Assembly: GCA_963700475.1 (NCBI GenBank)
Contig: CAVOXR010000007.1
Span: forward strand, 62,001 to 126,000
Reading direction: 5' to 3'
Source of the DNA: Prado023 sp963700475
GTDB lineage: Bacteria; Actinomycetota; Actinomycetes; S36-B12; CAIYMF01
DNA: 64,000 nt
Below, piece by piece: positions 51,702 through 59,963 of this stretch. The first letter of the stretch is position 1. Each line of letters opens with the position of its first letter. The position numbers and the translations under genes are program-made. The notes below the pieces were generated by a model. It did no database searches. It saw only the letters and a list, made by a program, of their open reading frames with translations, and was not told where the DNA came from.

Positions 51702-53258
51702 ATGACGCTGCGGCACCGGGTGATCGCCGTCGCCCTCGCGGCGCTGGCGATCATCGCCGTGCTCGGCGCGCAGATGGTCCTCCGGTACGCCGACACCCAG
51801 CGCAGCCTGTCGGAGGTCGTCGACACGCTCGCCCCCGCCAGCACCGCCGTGGCAGACCTCAACGAGGACATCAACAACATGGAGCGCCGGCTGCGGATCT
51901 ACGTGTCGTCGGACTCCACGGGGATGGGCCTGCTGTACCGGGCGGCCGTCGTGTCCGCCCAGGCCAACCTCGAGGAACTGCGCACCCTGCTCGAGGGGCG
52001 GGAGCCGGACATCACGCTGGTCGGGGATGTGGAATCCGACCTCGCGGCATGGCTGGCGACCGTGGGCGACCCCGTGACCTCGGCCATGGACGACGGCAAG
52101 CGCAAGGTCGCGCAGGGGATCCTGGACTCGCCGGAGTCCCAGTCCGCCTACGTCCAGCTGACCTCCGACACGTTCCGGTTGTCGTCGCTGCTCACGCGAC
52201 AGCAGAAGGAGGCCCTGGACGACCTGGCTGCGGCAGCCACCCGACTGGCGTGGACCCTCGGGGCAGCGCTGGTCGTTCTGCTCCTGCTTCCGCTGGCCAC
52301 CTACGTCGCTGTGCGCCGGCACGTGCTCAAGCCGATCGCCGCGCTGCGCGAGCAGCTCCGGGAGGCCGCCACCCCCGGCCACCACGACGCCGTGATCGTC
52401 CCGGTCGGGCCACCGGAGCTGCGCGACCTCGGTGCGGACGCCGAGGCCCTGCGTCGTGCGCTCGTCCATGAGATCGACCAGGCGACCGCCGCCCGCGAGG
52501 CCCTCGAGCAGGAGGGGCCGGTCGTCGAGGCGATCCGCCGGGAGCTGGCCGCCCGCACGGAGGCGGTGCCGATCGGCGTGACGATCGCAGGAGTCCTGCG
52601 TCCGGCCGAGGGCGTACTGGCCGGGGACTTCTGGGACCGGATCCCCCTGACGGACGGACGCGCAGCAGCGGTGATCTGCGACGTCTCCGGGCACGGCCCG
52701 CGCGCGGGGATCGTGGCCATGCGGCTCAAGACGTCGATCACACTGGGCCTCGTCGCCGGCCAGGACCCGCCCCAGATCCTGCACCGTGCGTGCGATGCGT
52801 TCGCCGACGAACCCGGGCGGTTCGCGACGGCTGCCATCCTGATCGCCGATGTGGACAAGGGCGCGGTCCAGTGGGTCAACGCCGGACACCCCTCGCCCCG
52901 GATCATCCGGGCAGACGGCACGATCGTGCGGCTCGGGACGACGGGCCCGATGATCAGCTGGCTGGGCGGGACGTGGTCCATGAGCACGGCAGACCTCAAC
53001 CCCGCTGACGTCGTCCTGGCGTTCACGGACGGCATCCTCGAGAGCCGCGACCTCGCCGGCGAGGAGCTGGGGGACGACGACCTGGACACCCACCTGCGCA
53101 CCGCAGCCGAGGCGGCCGACGACCCCGCCGAGGTCATCGCCCAGGTGTTGGCCACGGTGCGCGAACGAGCCGACGACCTGGGCCGCGACGACGTGACGCT
53201 GGTGGCACTGCGCCTGGACCCGCAGCCCACCGCGAGGATCCCCGAACCCCGCCGGTAG
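51702..53258 (+). CDS. Membrane PP2C-type (SpoIIE) serine phosphatase
   Basis: 518 residues. First membrane helix 5-27, extracytoplasmic helical sensor region (about 28-180), second helix 181-205, HAMP-like linker (RRHVLKPIAALREQL), short coiled coil, then SpoIIE phosphatase domain from about 290: GVLAGDFWDRIPLTDGR (metal Asp), ICDVSGHGPRAG, AFTDGILESRDL, LGRDDVTLVALRL. It probably dephosphorylates an anti-sigma-factor antagonist in response to an outside or membrane signal. No partner STAS or kinase gene is adjacent. Confidence 0.9.
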   Translation: MTLRHRVIAVALAALAIIAVLGAQMVLRYADTQRSLSEVVDTLAPASTAVADLNEDINNMERRLRIYVSSDSTGMGLLYRAAVVSAQANLEELRTLLEGREPDITLVGDVESDLAAWLATVGDPVTSAMDDGKRKVAQGILDSPESQSAYVQLTSDTFRLSSLLTRQQKEALDDLAAAATRLAWTLGAALVVLLLLPLATYVAVRRHVLKPIAALREQLREAATPGHHDAVIVPVGPPELRDLGADAEALRRALVHEIDQATAAREALEQEGPVVEAIRRELAARTEAVPIGVTIAGVLRPAEGVLAGDFWDRIPLTDGRAAAVICDVSGHGPRAGIVAMRLKTSITLGLVAGQDPPQILHRACDAFADEPGRFATAAILIADVDKGAVQWVNAGHPSPRIIRADGTIVRLGTTGPMISWLGGTWSMSTADLNPADVVLAFTDGILESRDLAGEELGDDDLDTHLRTAAEAADDPAEVIAQVLATVRERADDLGRDDVTLVALRLDPQPTARIPEPRR

Positions 53259-53285
53259 CGGGCGTTCGGCGGTGGGGGCCGCTAC
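53255..53285. terminator. Hairpin spanning both stop codons (phosphatase / ABC exporter)
   Basis: GTAGCGG (53255-53261) pairs with CCGCTAC (53279-53285). The stem includes the TAG stops of both convergent genes, the same arrangement as at 28014. Confidence 0.5.
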
Positions 53286-55201
53286 TCGAGGAAGCCGCCG
53301 GACTGGTGGGACCACAGGCCGGCGTAGACCCCACCGGCTGCCAGGAGCTCGGCGTGCGAGCCCTGCTCGACGATCCGGCCGTCGGCCAGGACCACGATCC
53401 GGTCCATCGCCTGCACGGTGCTCAGCCGGTGGGCGATGACGATCGTCGTGCGCCCCTTCATGGCCTCGGCCAGGGCGGCCTGGATGTGCACCTCGCTCTC
53501 ACTGTCCAGTGCCGAGGTGGCCTCGTCGAGGACCAGGAGGTTGGCGTCCTTGAGCACCGCCCGGGCGATCGCGATCCGCTGCCGCTGGCCCCCGGACAGC
53601 TTCACGCCACGCTCACCGACCGTCGTGTCGTAGCCCGAGGGGAGCCGGGAGATGAACTCGTCCGCGCTGGCCTTGACCGCCGCCTCGTGCACGAGCTCGG
53701 GCGTCGCCCCGGGTCGGCCGTACCCGATGTTGTCCGCGATCGAGCGGTGGAACAGCAGCGGCTCCTGCGCCACGTAGGCGATGGAGCGGCGCAACGAGGC
53801 CTGGGTGACGTCGCGCAGGTCCTGGCCGTCGATGCGGATGGCGCCGGAGTCGACGTCGGAGAACCTCAGGAGCAGGCGGGTCAGCGTCGTCTTGCCGCTG
53901 CCCGAGTGGCCCACCAGCCCGATCTTCTCGCCCGGGGCGATGGTCAGGGTGAAGTCGTCGAACAGGGCGTCCTCGCCGGCCCCGTCGTGGGTGAAGGTGA
54001 CGTGGTCGAACTCGACCGCGCCCGGTCCACGGCGGAAGTCGACGTCCGTGCGGTCGGCGACAGCGGGTGGGATGTCCAGGATCTCGACCATGTCGTGGGC
54101 GTCGCCCATGACGCGGTTGTAGTTGCGCATCACCTGGGTGATCTCCCACAGCTGGTCGGTCACCGTCAGCGTGTAGGTGGTGGCCAGGTAGACCGCGGCC
54201 ACCGACAGGTACCTCTGCTCGGAGGCCACGACAGCGGCCAGCACCGCGCCGGTGTTCATGATCGCGATCACCGCCGAGAAGCCCGACGAGTAGCCCAGGA
54301 ACGAGCGCATGACGTTCAGCGAGTTCGTGCTCCACTGGCCGGCGGCCAGTCGCGCACCGGCATTCTCGGTGGCCTCCGCGCCGGCGGCCTTGACAGCGGA
54401 GATGTTGCTCATCACGTCGGCCAGGAACCCGGTCATGTGGGTGGAGGACTGCGCCTCGACCACGTTCAGTCGCTCCATCGAGCGTCCCGAGAACACCACG
54501 AACCCGCCGAAGACCAGCGTCATCACCAGCAGGAACACCGAGTACCACGGGAGGATGAAGGCGGTGATCACCACGGCCGCCACGACGGTGGTCAGGACGG
54601 GGATCACCTGCCAGACAACCGTGTCCCAGAACATCTCGAAGGCGCCGGTGAACTTGTTGGTCTGGGAGACCAACGAACCGGAGAACCGGTCGGAGTGGAA
54701 CCCCAGGCTCTGGCGGGTGAGATGGTCGAAGACGCGCTGGAACAGCCGCTTCATCGCCATGACCTCGAAGGACCAGGCCGCGTACAGCGCGATCCGCCAG
54801 CCCACGACCTGGCCGAGCAGCTGCGAGAGCCCGTAGGCCAGGACGAGCGGCCAGCCGGACTCCCAGGTCACGGTGCCGTCCTGCACCTGCGTCAGCAGCA
54901 ACGAGATGACGTACGGCCCGACGAACCGCGCGAACAGGACGGTGATGACCGGGACCACGAGGGCCAGGCCAAGTCGCCAGGGGAACTCGGCGGCTGCCGA
55001 CCAGTACAGGGTCAGGGTCTGGCGCGTCAGGGCCTTCTTGCGCGTGGGATCGGCCGAGGCATCGGCCCCGGTGGAGTCGGCGGTGGGATCCGGCTCGGCG
55101 GGGAGGTCGGGCTCAGCCAGCGGGTCGGGCACCTCGCCGGGCATGGCGAACCCGGCAACCGGGCTCCCGGTCGCCTCGGGCTCGTGCTCGGCCGATGGCA
55201 T
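53282..55201 (-). CDS. ABC transporter, fused membrane and ATP-binding domains (type IV exporter)
   Basis: 639 residues from ATG 55201. Acidic Pro-rich N-terminus (about 55 residues), six-helix ABC membrane domain (75-370), then ATPase: Walker A GHSGSGKTTLTRLLL, Q loop VAQEPLLFH, signature KLSGGQRQRIAIARA, Walker B LLVLDEATSALDSESE, switch His in VIAHRLSTV. Probably works as a homodimer, as no partner half-transporter is adjacent. Substrate cannot be inferred. Confidence 0.92.
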   Translation of the reverse strand: MPSAEHEPEATGSPVAGFAMPGEVPDPLAEPDLPAEPDPTADSTGADASADPTRKKALTRQTLTLYWSAAAEFPWRLGLALVVPVITVLFARFVGPYVISLLLTQVQDGTVTWESGWPLVLAYGLSQLLGQVVGWRIALYAAWSFEVMAMKRLFQRVFDHLTRQSLGFHSDRFSGSLVSQTNKFTGAFEMFWDTVVWQVIPVLTTVVAAVVITAFILPWYSVFLLVMTLVFGGFVVFSGRSMERLNVVEAQSSTHMTGFLADVMSNISAVKAAGAEATENAGARLAAGQWSTNSLNVMRSFLGYSSGFSAVIAIMNTGAVLAAVVASEQRYLSVAAVYLATTYTLTVTDQLWEITQVMRNYNRVMGDAHDMVEILDIPPAVADRTDVDFRRGPGAVEFDHVTFTHDGAGEDALFDDFTLTIAPGEKIGLVGHSGSGKTTLTRLLLRFSDVDSGAIRIDGQDLRDVTQASLRRSIAYVAQEPLLFHRSIADNIGYGRPGATPELVHEAAVKASADEFISRLPSGYDTTVGERGVKLSGGQRQRIAIARAVLKDANLLVLDEATSALDSESEVHIQAALAEAMKGRTTIVIAHRLSTVQAMDRIVVLADGRIVEQGSHAELLAAGGVYAGLWSHQSGGFLE

Positions 55202-55274
55202 CCGACAAGCATGGACCCGCCCCGCCCCGGGCCCCAAATCCCCTCCGCGGGCTCAACCCCCCGACCTCTGAGCC

Positions 55275-55739
55275 CTACTCGGCGCCCGCGAACCCGTTCT
55301 GCCGCCACGCCTCGTAGACCGTGACCGCCACGGCGTTGGACAGGTTCAACGAGCGATTCCCGGGCAGCATCGGCAGTCGCAGCCGCCGGTCCAGGCCGAA
55401 CGCGTCCAGCACGCCGCCGGGCAGGCCGGTCGGCTCCGGGCCGAAGAGGAAGACGTCGCCGGGGTCGAGCGCGACCTCGTGAGGCGCGGTGCCCCCGCGC
55501 GCTGTGGTCGCGAACCAGCGCCTGCCGGCCAACGCCGCCCGCGCCGCGTCCAGGCTGGGGTGCACCGTGACCACCGCCATGTCGTGGTAGTCCAGCCCGG
55601 CCCGGCGCACGCGGGCCTCATCGAGAACGAAGCCGAGGGGCTCCACGAGGTGCAGGCGGCACCCGGTGTTGGCACACAGCCGGATCACGTTGCCGGTGTT
55701 GGGCGGGATCTGCGGGGAGAAGAGGACGACGTCGAACAC
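55275..55739 (-). CDS. trmL: tRNA (cytidine/uridine-34-2'-O)-methyltransferase
   Basis: 154 residues, the small SPOUT enzyme that methylates the wobble base of tRNA-Leu. N-terminal FSPQIPPNTGNVIRLCANTG, knot motifs LFGPEPTGLP and RSLNLSNAVAVTVYEAWRQ are all in place; the usual ESxGLP is EPTGLP. Standard full length. Stands alone, short gap to the ABC exporter. Confidence 0.93.
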   Translation of the reverse strand: MFDVVLFSPQIPPNTGNVIRLCANTGCRLHLVEPLGFVLDEARVRRAGLDYHDMAVVTVHPSLDAARAALAGRRWFATTARGGTAPHEVALDPGDVFLFGPEPTGLPGGVLDAFGLDRRLRLPMLPGNRSLNLSNAVAVTVYEAWRQNGFAGAE

Positions 55740-55757
55740 AGTGGCGGGGCTCGGAGC

Positions 55758-56657
55758 TCAGGACTCGGGGGTGACGATCAGCCAGTCGCGCAAGTTGCCG
55801 GTCTTGTCCTTGCCCGCGTCGTCGAACAGGAAGGCGATGTCCGTGGTGTCGTTGTTCCAGCGCACTCCCGTTCCTGCGTAGAAGAAGCGGTCGTCCTGGC
55901 TGCCGTCCGGGGCCACTCCGCGCTCCCCCGAGCTGGAGAAGACCACGACGTAGTCGTCTGCGCGCACCACTGAGCCCTTGGGGAAGAAGTAGGCGTTCAG
56001 CGGGGAGGTGTCCTGCACCATCCAGCCGCGCAGGTCGATGTCGTGGTCGGAGCCGTTGTAGATCATGAGGAACTCGGCGTCGGCGCCGTGGCCGGGCCCG
56101 TCCGGGAGCACCTCAAGGGACAGGTGCTCCTCGTCCGCTGCTGAGCCGCTCGAGCCGCACGCGGTCGGGTCGTACACGCCGACCTGCTTCGCCGACGCTG
56201 CCAGGGCCAGGTCCAGGTACTCCTCGTTGTGGAGGTCCTCGCCGATGAACGGGAAGGGGAAGACCACTCCGCGTGAGAGCAGGCCAGGGGCGATGTCGAC
56301 CCACTCACCGTCGACCTCGATGTGGACCGTCCGCTTGATCCGCCAGACCCCGGTGGGGGCATTGCCCGAGGTCTCCTTGCGGCTGGTCAGGCGGACCTCT
56401 GTTCCCACGGGGAGGATCTCCCGGAGGGCGGCCTTCGCCTCCTGCCCTCCGCACCAGGAGGACTCCGGAGCCTGTATCCCGATCACCCGGACGCGCACCA
56501 GGCCGGTCTCGGTCGTCATGTCGAACGTGTCCCCGTCAAGCACCACGGCGACCACGCCGGACTCACGCCACTGCTCCTTGGTGGGGCGCGCCTGCGCCGA
56601 GGGGACCGCCACGACCACGAGGAGCGCGGCGACGGCAGCCGCGAGCACGCGCCTCAC
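55758..56657 (-). CDS. Secreted thermonuclease-like protein with lamin-tail domain
   Basis: 299 residues from GTG 56657 with a Sec signal peptide (residues 1-23). Residues 33-170 have the staphylococcal nuclease fold: VVLDGDTFDM, then VRVIGIQAPE. By spacing Arg57 and Glu65 match Arg35 and Glu43 of the nuclease, but the metal Asp40 is Gln62, so activity is uncertain. Residues 185-295 are a lamin-tail domain (EFLMIYNGSDHDIDLRGWMV, then DDYVVVFSSSGE), common in secreted nucleases. GTGA overlap with the coiled-coil gene upstream suggests joint expression. Confidence 0.83.
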   Translation of the reverse strand: MRRVLAAAVAALLVVVAVPSAQARPTKEQWRESGVVAVVLDGDTFDMTTETGLVRVRVIGIQAPESSWCGGQEAKAALREILPVGTEVRLTSRKETSGNAPTGVWRIKRTVHIEVDGEWVDIAPGLLSRGVVFPFPFIGEDLHNEEYLDLALAASAKQVGVYDPTACGSSGSAADEEHLSLEVLPDGPGHGADAEFLMIYNGSDHDIDLRGWMVQDTSPLNAYFFPKGSVVRADDYVVVFSSSGERGVAPDGSQDDRFFYAGTGVRWNNDTTDIAFLFDDAGKDKTGNLRDWLIVTPES

Positions 56658-57745
56658 GGTGTCACCTTCGGGGTGGGGGTCCCTGCCCGAGCGGCCTCGG
56701 CCCGGGCCTTGGCCTCGCGTCTGGTGAGCACGGCCAGCTCGCCGCGGAGCCCCTTGGCCTGTGACGTCGCCTTGGCCAATGCCACGAGGACGCGGGGCTT
56801 CTCCGCCCTGAGGGCCGCGAGCTGCTCCCTCGCCGCGGCCCGCTCCGTCCTGGCTGCGGCGAGGCGCTCGTCGGCGTCCTTGGCCTGCGCGGCTGCGCGG
56901 GCCATCCGATCCTCGGCTTGGGTGCGAGCGGCCGATGCAGCGGACAGCGCCGTGTCTGCCGCCTTGAGAAGCCGGGCCGCGTCGGACGCCTGCTGCTTGG
57001 CGCGCACCACGCGCGCCTGGCCCACACGGTCGGCGATCGCTGCCATCTGCCAGGCGGTGAACGCCGGCGCGTAGGCCTTGCCCCGGGCCTTGTCCACCTT
57101 TGCTGCGGCCCGCTTCACCGCCGAGCGTGCCTCGTCTGCCAGGCCGGTGACGTCCTCACGACGTGTGCGGGCGGCCTCATCCACCTGCCTGGCCGCGTCG
57201 AACTCGGCTGTCGCGGCGGTGTGTGCCGCCACCGTCGTGTCCAGGGCGGTCTTCGCCTGGGTCTCCTCCTTGCCGGCGGAGGACACCTCCTTGGCCGCCG
57301 CCTTCAGGGCAGCCGAGGCGGCCGAGCGCCTGGCGATGGCAGCCGTGATCTCTGGACCCACCTGGCTTCGTCGGGCGGTGAGCGAGAGCACCTCTGCCTC
57401 AGCGGCATCGAGCCGGGCCTGGATCTCTGCGATCTGCGCCAGGAGCGCGTCGAGCCGCTGGGCGGGCGACAGCCTGCTCCTGGTGGTTGCGAGCTTCGCG
57501 GTCGCAACCTGCCCCGTCGCGGTGTCGGCAGGCCCGGCGCCCACCTTGGCGACGACCAGGACGCCAGGGTCGGCGGCCTGGCGCGCAGCGCTCGAGGTCC
57601 CGGCAACGAGCGGGCCGGCCGTCAGCAGCGCCACCGAGGAAAGGACCGCGAGGGCCCCCCGCGAAGTGGCCCACCATCGCGCATGTGGGCGTACCGGGGG
57701 GAGGACGCCTCCCACCCCCCGGCGGGCAAACCGCGCCGCGTCCAC
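56654..57745 (-). CDS. Secreted or anchored coiled-coil protein, function unknown
   Basis: 363 residues from GTG 57745. An N-terminal signal or anchor (WWATSRGALAVLSSVALLTAG) is followed by almost continuous Ala/Lys/Glu-rich helix from about 90 to 340, with heptads such as AEIQARLDAAEAEVLSL and EQLAALRAEKPRV. It resembles the coiled-coil part of NlpC/P60 hydrolase regulators but has no enzymatic domain. It ends in an Ala-rich tail. Overlaps the nuclease-like gene by four bases. No specific family recognised. Confidence 0.75.
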   Translation of the reverse strand: MDAARFARRGVGGVLPPVRPHARWWATSRGALAVLSSVALLTAGPLVAGTSSAARQAADPGVLVVAKVGAGPADTATGQVATAKLATTRSRLSPAQRLDALLAQIAEIQARLDAAEAEVLSLTARRSQVGPEITAAIARRSAASAALKAAAKEVSSAGKEETQAKTALDTTVAAHTAATAEFDAARQVDEAARTRREDVTGLADEARSAVKRAAAKVDKARGKAYAPAFTAWQMAAIADRVGQARVVRAKQQASDAARLLKAADTALSAASAARTQAEDRMARAAAQAKDADERLAAARTERAAAREQLAALRAEKPRVLVALAKATSQAKGLRGELAVLTRREAKARAEAARAGTPTPKVTP

Positions 57746-57814
57746 ACGGGTGAGAGTAGCCCCGCTCAGCCCGGGTGGGAACCCCTACGAAGCCCTCAGA
57801 TCAGGACGATCCGG

Positions 57815-58675
57815 TCAGGTCAGCTCGGTGATGGCGAAGTGCGTGAGCGCATCCCGCACGTAGGTCGCCCCTTCCGGACCGCCGTAGTTGGCGGCGAACC
57901 TCTCGTCGGCGACATACATGTCGGCCAGTCCTGCCAGCTGGTCGGCACTCGGCGGTTTGTTCCCCCAGCCGGCGGCGATCCAGGCGTGGTGCCGGCGGGC
58001 CAGCGCCTGCGCCTCCTCGCCCTCCACTGGAGCACTCGCTGCCTGCAGCTCCGCCCAGGTCGCGGCGATCGCGACGTGCTCGTCCTTGAAGGCCTGCTGG
58101 CCCTCGGGGCCCAGCCCGCGCCACCACCGGTCACTGTCGGCATACGCCTGGGCTCCCCAGCGCTGCTCGACCTCCTCCTTGTACTGGGTGTGGTCGAACC
58201 CGTCGAACATGTCCCTGGCCATGATCGGTACCTCCTTCTCGATGCTGGTGATCGTGCGCTCGACGCTGGCGATCTGCCGCGCGAGGCGTTCGGACTCCGC
58301 GCGCAGCCACTCAAGGTGGGCCCGCAGCGCGGAGGTGTCATCGGTGGCGTCGAGCACCTCGGCGATGGCAGCCACGCCCAGTCCGAGCTGGCGCAGCATC
58401 AGGATCCGCTGCAGTCGGGTGAGCGCGGCGGTGTCGTAGTAGCGGTAGCCATTGGCCCCGACCCGGGACGGCTCGAGCAGGCCGACATCGCCGTAGTGGC
58501 GCAGGGTCCGGCTCGTGGTCCCGGCGATCCGGGCGACCTCGGCGATCCCGTACTCGGCGTCGGCGTTCGGTGGGACGCCCTCCCCCGCGAGCACGTTGCC
58601 CGCCTCGTCCACCGCCTCGACGGCAGCTGACCCCTGCGCGTTGCCCTCCTCGTTCAGCGTGCGCACGCTTCTCAC
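57815..58675 (-). CDS. MerR-family regulator with TipAS ligand domain
   Basis: 286 residues from GTG 58675 (GGAGG eight bases upstream); GTG 58594 would give 259. After a 44-residue extension comes the MerR HTH (YGIAEVARIAGTTSRTLRHY, GLLEPSRVGANGYRYY), a coiled coil (SERLARQIASVERTITSIEK), and a TipAS domain (residues 155-285: MFDGFDHTQYKEEVEQRWG, later HHAWIAAGWG). TipA-type proteins bind thiopeptides and related compounds and activate their own promoter; the site at 58727-58757 supports that. Confidence 0.88.
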   Translation of the reverse strand: MRSVRTLNEEGNAQGSAAVEAVDEAGNVLAGEGVPPNADAEYGIAEVARIAGTTSRTLRHYGDVGLLEPSRVGANGYRYYDTAALTRLQRILMLRQLGLGVAAIAEVLDATDDTSALRAHLEWLRAESERLARQIASVERTITSIEKEVPIMARDMFDGFDHTQYKEEVEQRWGAQAYADSDRWWRGLGPEGQQAFKDEHVAIAATWAELQAASAPVEGEEAQALARRHHAWIAAGWGNKPPSADQLAGLADMYVADERFAANYGGPEGATYVRDALTHFAITELT

Positions 58676-58726
58676 GTCCCCCACCTCCCTCGGGCTGGTC
58701 GCCTTCCCCGTCGCCTGTCTGCGTCC

Positions 58727-58757
58727 AGCGTAGAAGTTGACGTTGCGTCAATGTCAA
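58727..58757 (-). promoter_or_regulatory. MerR-type stretched promoter and operator for the TipA-like gene
   Basis: On the minus strand TTGACA (58752-58757) and TACGCT (58727-58732) are separated by 19 bases, the over-long spacing typical of MerR-activated promoters. The spacer contains the palindrome TTGACG-CAA-CGTCAA (58737-58751). Start codon lies about 50 bases downstream. Confidence 0.7.
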
Positions 58758-58791
58758 CCCCGCGCCGAGTCCGCTGAGTCCGCGGCCCCGA

Positions 58792-58859
58792 GATCTGCTT
58801 CCGTTCGGACGATCTGCTTCCGGGATTTCAGGAGCAGATCGTCGAAACGGAAGCAGATC
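58792..58859. repeat. Large compound palindrome between lysE-type gene and MerR promoter
   Basis: A 30-base left arm (58792-58821) and 29-base right arm (58831-58859) pair with one missing base and two mismatches around a nine-base loop. Each arm holds the word GATCTGCTTCC (or its inverse) twice, giving four copies of one word. It could end lysE transcription, but the nested repeat design is more like a REP or other dispersed palindromic element. Confidence 0.65.
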
Positions 58860-58884
58860 GCTGCCATGGCGACCCGGTGCGCGT

Positions 58885-59523
58885 TCAGCCGCCGAGGGCC
58901 AGTTTCACGGCGTACCCGGCGACGATCGCGTACCCCGCCAGCGAGACGCCGATCCGGACCCGCTCGGACATCCGGGAGCCAGCAGTTCCCCCGCCGATCG
59001 CGAGGACCATCTGCCAGGCCAGCGACCCGAGGAACACACCGACGGCGAACGCCGCCCCGGCCCCCTGGCCCGACAGGCGCTGCGACAGCCCGGCGGTCAG
59101 GGCGACGAAGTACACGGCGGTCATCGGATTGATCGCCGTCAGCCCGACGAACCTGAGGAACGTCCTGTGGTACCCGACGGGGAGCTCGGGCAGCGCGGAC
59201 TGCTCGGTGACCCCCGGGGCGGCGCGCACACTGCGCAGCAGGTCCCGGACTCCGAGGACCACGACGGTGGTGAGGGCCAGGGCTCCGACCACCTGGACCA
59301 CGCGCTCGACCCCGGACAGGGCATCAGCGATGCGGTCGCCGACGACCACGGCGACCAGTGCGTACCCGAAGTCCACGCTCGCCACCGCAAGAGCGGCCAC
59401 CCCCGCTGCCCGGATCCCGCGCTCGACACCCTCGCGCACGATCAGCACGCCGATCGCACCGAGTGGCAGGGCGATCGCCAACCCGGCGGCGATCCCGGCA
59501 GCGAAGGGGGTCCACGCGATCAC
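58885..59523 (-). CDS. LysE/RhtB-family exporter
   Basis: 212 residues, six hydrophobic helices. GLAIALPLGAIGVLIVREG near the start is the LysE family pattern (normally GPxxxxV), and GLTAINPMTAVYFVALTAG is the conserved NP motif of helix 4. It exports amino acids or similar small molecules; substrate unknown. GTG 59523. Single gene. Confidence 0.87.
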   Translation of the reverse strand: MIAWTPFAAGIAAGLAIALPLGAIGVLIVREGVERGIRAAGVAALAVASVDFGYALVAVVVGDRIADALSGVERVVQVVGALALTTVVVLGVRDLLRSVRAAPGVTEQSALPELPVGYHRTFLRFVGLTAINPMTAVYFVALTAGLSQRLSGQGAGAAFAVGVFLGSLAWQMVLAIGGGTAGSRMSERVRIGVSLAGYAIVAGYAVKLALGG

Positions 59524-59590
59524 CGGCCAAGGGTAGGACGAGGGCGGCTCACGGACGGACCGGTTGGTTGGCCCTGCTCGACGGTGCCTC

Positions 59591-59821
59591 TCAGTCCAGC
59601 GGGTGCAGGACCCCGGCGACGTCGCGCGCCATGGCGTCGAGATCCTGGTCGACAGGACCGTACGTGTCCTTCACCGCCTGCCAGACCTCCGGGCAATGCG
59701 CGCCGTCGGGCACACGAAGCACCTCGACGAGCGCCTCGTGCACCACATCCCGATTCGGCTTGTCGTAGGCCAGGTCAAGGCGTTCGAACAACTCTGTCAG
59801 GTGTCGTTGGTAGCAGGTCAC
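59591..59821 (-). CDS. Small hypothetical protein
   Basis: 76 residues from GTG 59821, with GGAGGGA before it at the right distance. The text TCYQRHLTELFERLDLAYDK has well-spaced charged helices, followed by VHEALVEVL and CPEVWQAVKD. No family recognised. The good ribosome site, codon use and lack of an overlapping gene support it as real. It sits on the same strand as the LysE- and EamA-type genes. Confidence 0.6.
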   Translation of the reverse strand: MTCYQRHLTELFERLDLAYDKPNRDVVHEALVEVLRVPDGAHCPEVWQAVKDTYGPVDQDLDAMARDVAGVLHPLD

Positions 59822-59963
59822 GGCGTCCCTCCCCTCCGAAGCACAGTCACCCGGCAGGAGCCCGTGCGCGTGAGGCGCGGGCGCATGGGCGCCTGCTCTG
59901 AGCCGATCACTGCCCCGTAGCTCTGCGCAAGGTCCAGAGGTCCCGGGGTCACGCGGCCAGCCG

